Positions 63,297 through 64,000 of a stretch of DNA of 64,000 nt are shown in pieces (positions within the stretch are counted from its first letter, which is position 1; each line of letters opens with the position of its first letter). The position numbers and the translations under genes were made by a program. Below the pieces are notes generated by a model, which was not told where the DNA came from, ran no database searches, and saw only the letters and a list, made by a program, of their open reading frames with translations. Source of the stretch: Cyanidiococcus yangmingshanensis (taxonomy: Eukaryota > Rhodophyta > Bangiophyceae > Cyanidiales > Cyanidiaceae); contig VWRR01000012.1 in NCBI GenBank assembly GCA_013995675.1, positions 62,001 through 126,000 on the forward strand, read 5' to 3'.

Positions 63297-63819
63297 CCTA
63301 GCGGATTTATGGTTGACAGCTTTGTGACAATGAGGGTTTTCCTTGCAGATGCCTTTGGAGTATCTCTAGAGCCGGTCGTGTTGAATGTCTTTCATATCCC
63401 ATAAGGTTGATTTCTGAGGGAAGCATGACAAACCAGCTCGTAAAGGCAATGTGATGTTTTCATCTAGGATCCTGGTTGCATTCGTGGATGCTGCACTACA
63501 CTAATGGACAATACGGGTTCCGTTGCGGTTAGGAAATGGACACAGAGACTAAGAGATATACGGTCTTCTAACGCCTACGCATTTTCGGACAGATACCCAG
63601 GACAGAATACATAAACAGCGATTCGGAATGACTTGCTTTCATCTTGCCTTGACAGAGGCGTGGTTCTTGGACCAGTAGCAATGACAAGCGACTCGGAATG
63701 CGCTATCCACCTCTTTCCCTAAGATTCAGTAGCTTCCAGGCATATTTACATTCGGTTCTGCGAACAAACCAGCATTGCGTCGTCGCTGGATACGTCAGAT
63801 ACAGGATGCGTAAGATGAT
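63297..63819. other. convergent intergenic, nothing recognised
   Basis: 3' flank of the dehydrogenase (+) and the Nbp35-type gene (-). Confidence 0.45.
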
Positions 63820-64000
63820 TCACCGGGACTTGTCTCCATGTGTATCATTACACAGCATGGAAAAGCTGCTCGCAATCTCTCGTGCCAACTGGTTGATTGC
63901 GTCACGGGCTGGGCATTCGTACTTTTGAACCGATTCACCCCTTTCGCACGCCCGCATCAGCACCGGATCCAAAGGGATTCTACCCAGGAAAGGGATGTTG
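63820..64000 (-). CDS. C-terminal end of an Nbp35/Cfd1/Mrp-type Fe-S scaffold P-loop ATPase (partial)
   Basis: The minus strand is open from the window edge to TGA at 63820-63822, giving 59 residues. It begins with NIPFLGRIPLDPVLMRACERGES, the conserved C-terminal block of the Mrp/Nbp35 family (PFLGxxPLDPxL...C..G), followed by AINQLAREIA, the last helix of the family. These ATPases scaffold Fe-S cluster assembly. Whether this is Nbp35, Cfd1 or a plastid/mitochondrial Mrp cannot be told, since the P-loop and CxxC lie outside the window. Confidence 0.72.
   Translation of the reverse strand, partial: NIPFLGRIPLDPVLMRACERGESVQKYECPARDAINQLAREIASSFSMLCNDTHGDKSR

Noticed and set aside
1-64000. 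Search for transposons, retroelements, viral relics, CRISPR arrays and toxin-antitoxin or defence genes
   Set aside because: No reverse transcriptase, integrase, transposase, capsid or Cas-like sequence, no long terminal or inverted repeats, and no spaced short repeats were recognised.

Overview
The window looks like nuclear DNA of a compact unicellular red alga of the Cyanidiophyceae, close to Cyanidioschyzon or Cyanidiococcus (an inference, not a database result). The grounds are GC-rich coding sequence, nearly all genes readable as one uninterrupted exon, short intergenic gaps, eukaryote-only genes (kinesin-5, WDR5, Sec16, Sec20, COP9 signalosome) next to organelle-type genes (bacterial-type release factor 2, a thylakoid-lumen peroxidase-like protein), and a tRNA-Met carrying a D-loop intron plus an anticodon-loop intron, a disrupted tRNA style known from Cyanidioschyzon. 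No transposon, retroelement, viral relic, CRISPR array or bacterial-style island was recognised.

Layout. 0-13.5 kb: a PNUTS-like PP1 targeting protein (-) divergent from a circularly permuted nucleolar GTPase (+), a METTL24-like methyltransferase-domain protein, the two-intron tRNA-Met, a badly broken unknown gene, and a Golgi-type putative glycosyltransferase. 14.9-27 kb: a His-rich small ORF, a secreted trefoil protein (-) divergent from kinesin-5 (+), WDR5 (-) divergent from a mitochondrial 2-oxoglutarate/malate-type carrier (+), and organellar RF2 (-). 27.6-39.7 kb: a long Sec16-like gene in many frame pieces, a probable mitochondrial uL10, V-ATPase subunit C, and an ascorbate-peroxidase-like lumenal protein. 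40-52 kb: phosphoglycerate dehydrogenase, two adjoining minisatellites, aspartate aminotransferase, eRF3, PLAA/Ufd3, ribosomal protein uL6 (RPL9), and a YrdC/Sua5-type protein. 52-64 kb is sparser: two broken unknown frames, FHIT, a Sec20 SNARE ending in HDEL, CSN1, a 45-residue Rpb12 gene, a short 3-hydroxyacyl-CoA dehydrogenase, and the C-terminal end of an Nbp35/Mrp-type Fe-S scaffold ATPase running off the right edge.

The genes are mostly unlinked housekeeping functions. Loose themes are the early secretory pathway (Sec16, Sec20, a secreted trefoil protein, a type II glycosyltransferase), translation and its termination (RF2, eRF3, uL6, uL10m, tRNA-Met, YrdC), and nuclear regulation (PNUTS, WDR5, CSN1, Rpb12). 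No operon-like or co-transferred system was found.

A major caveat is that several conserved genes (PNUTS, METTL24-like, RF2 N-terminus, Sec16, V-ATPase C, the peroxidase-like gene) change reading frame by single-base-type shifts, while long neighbours such as kinesin-5, PHGDH, PLAA and eRF3 are intact. Sequence or assembly indels are the most economical explanation, but real decay or unrecognised introns cannot be excluded from sequence alone.
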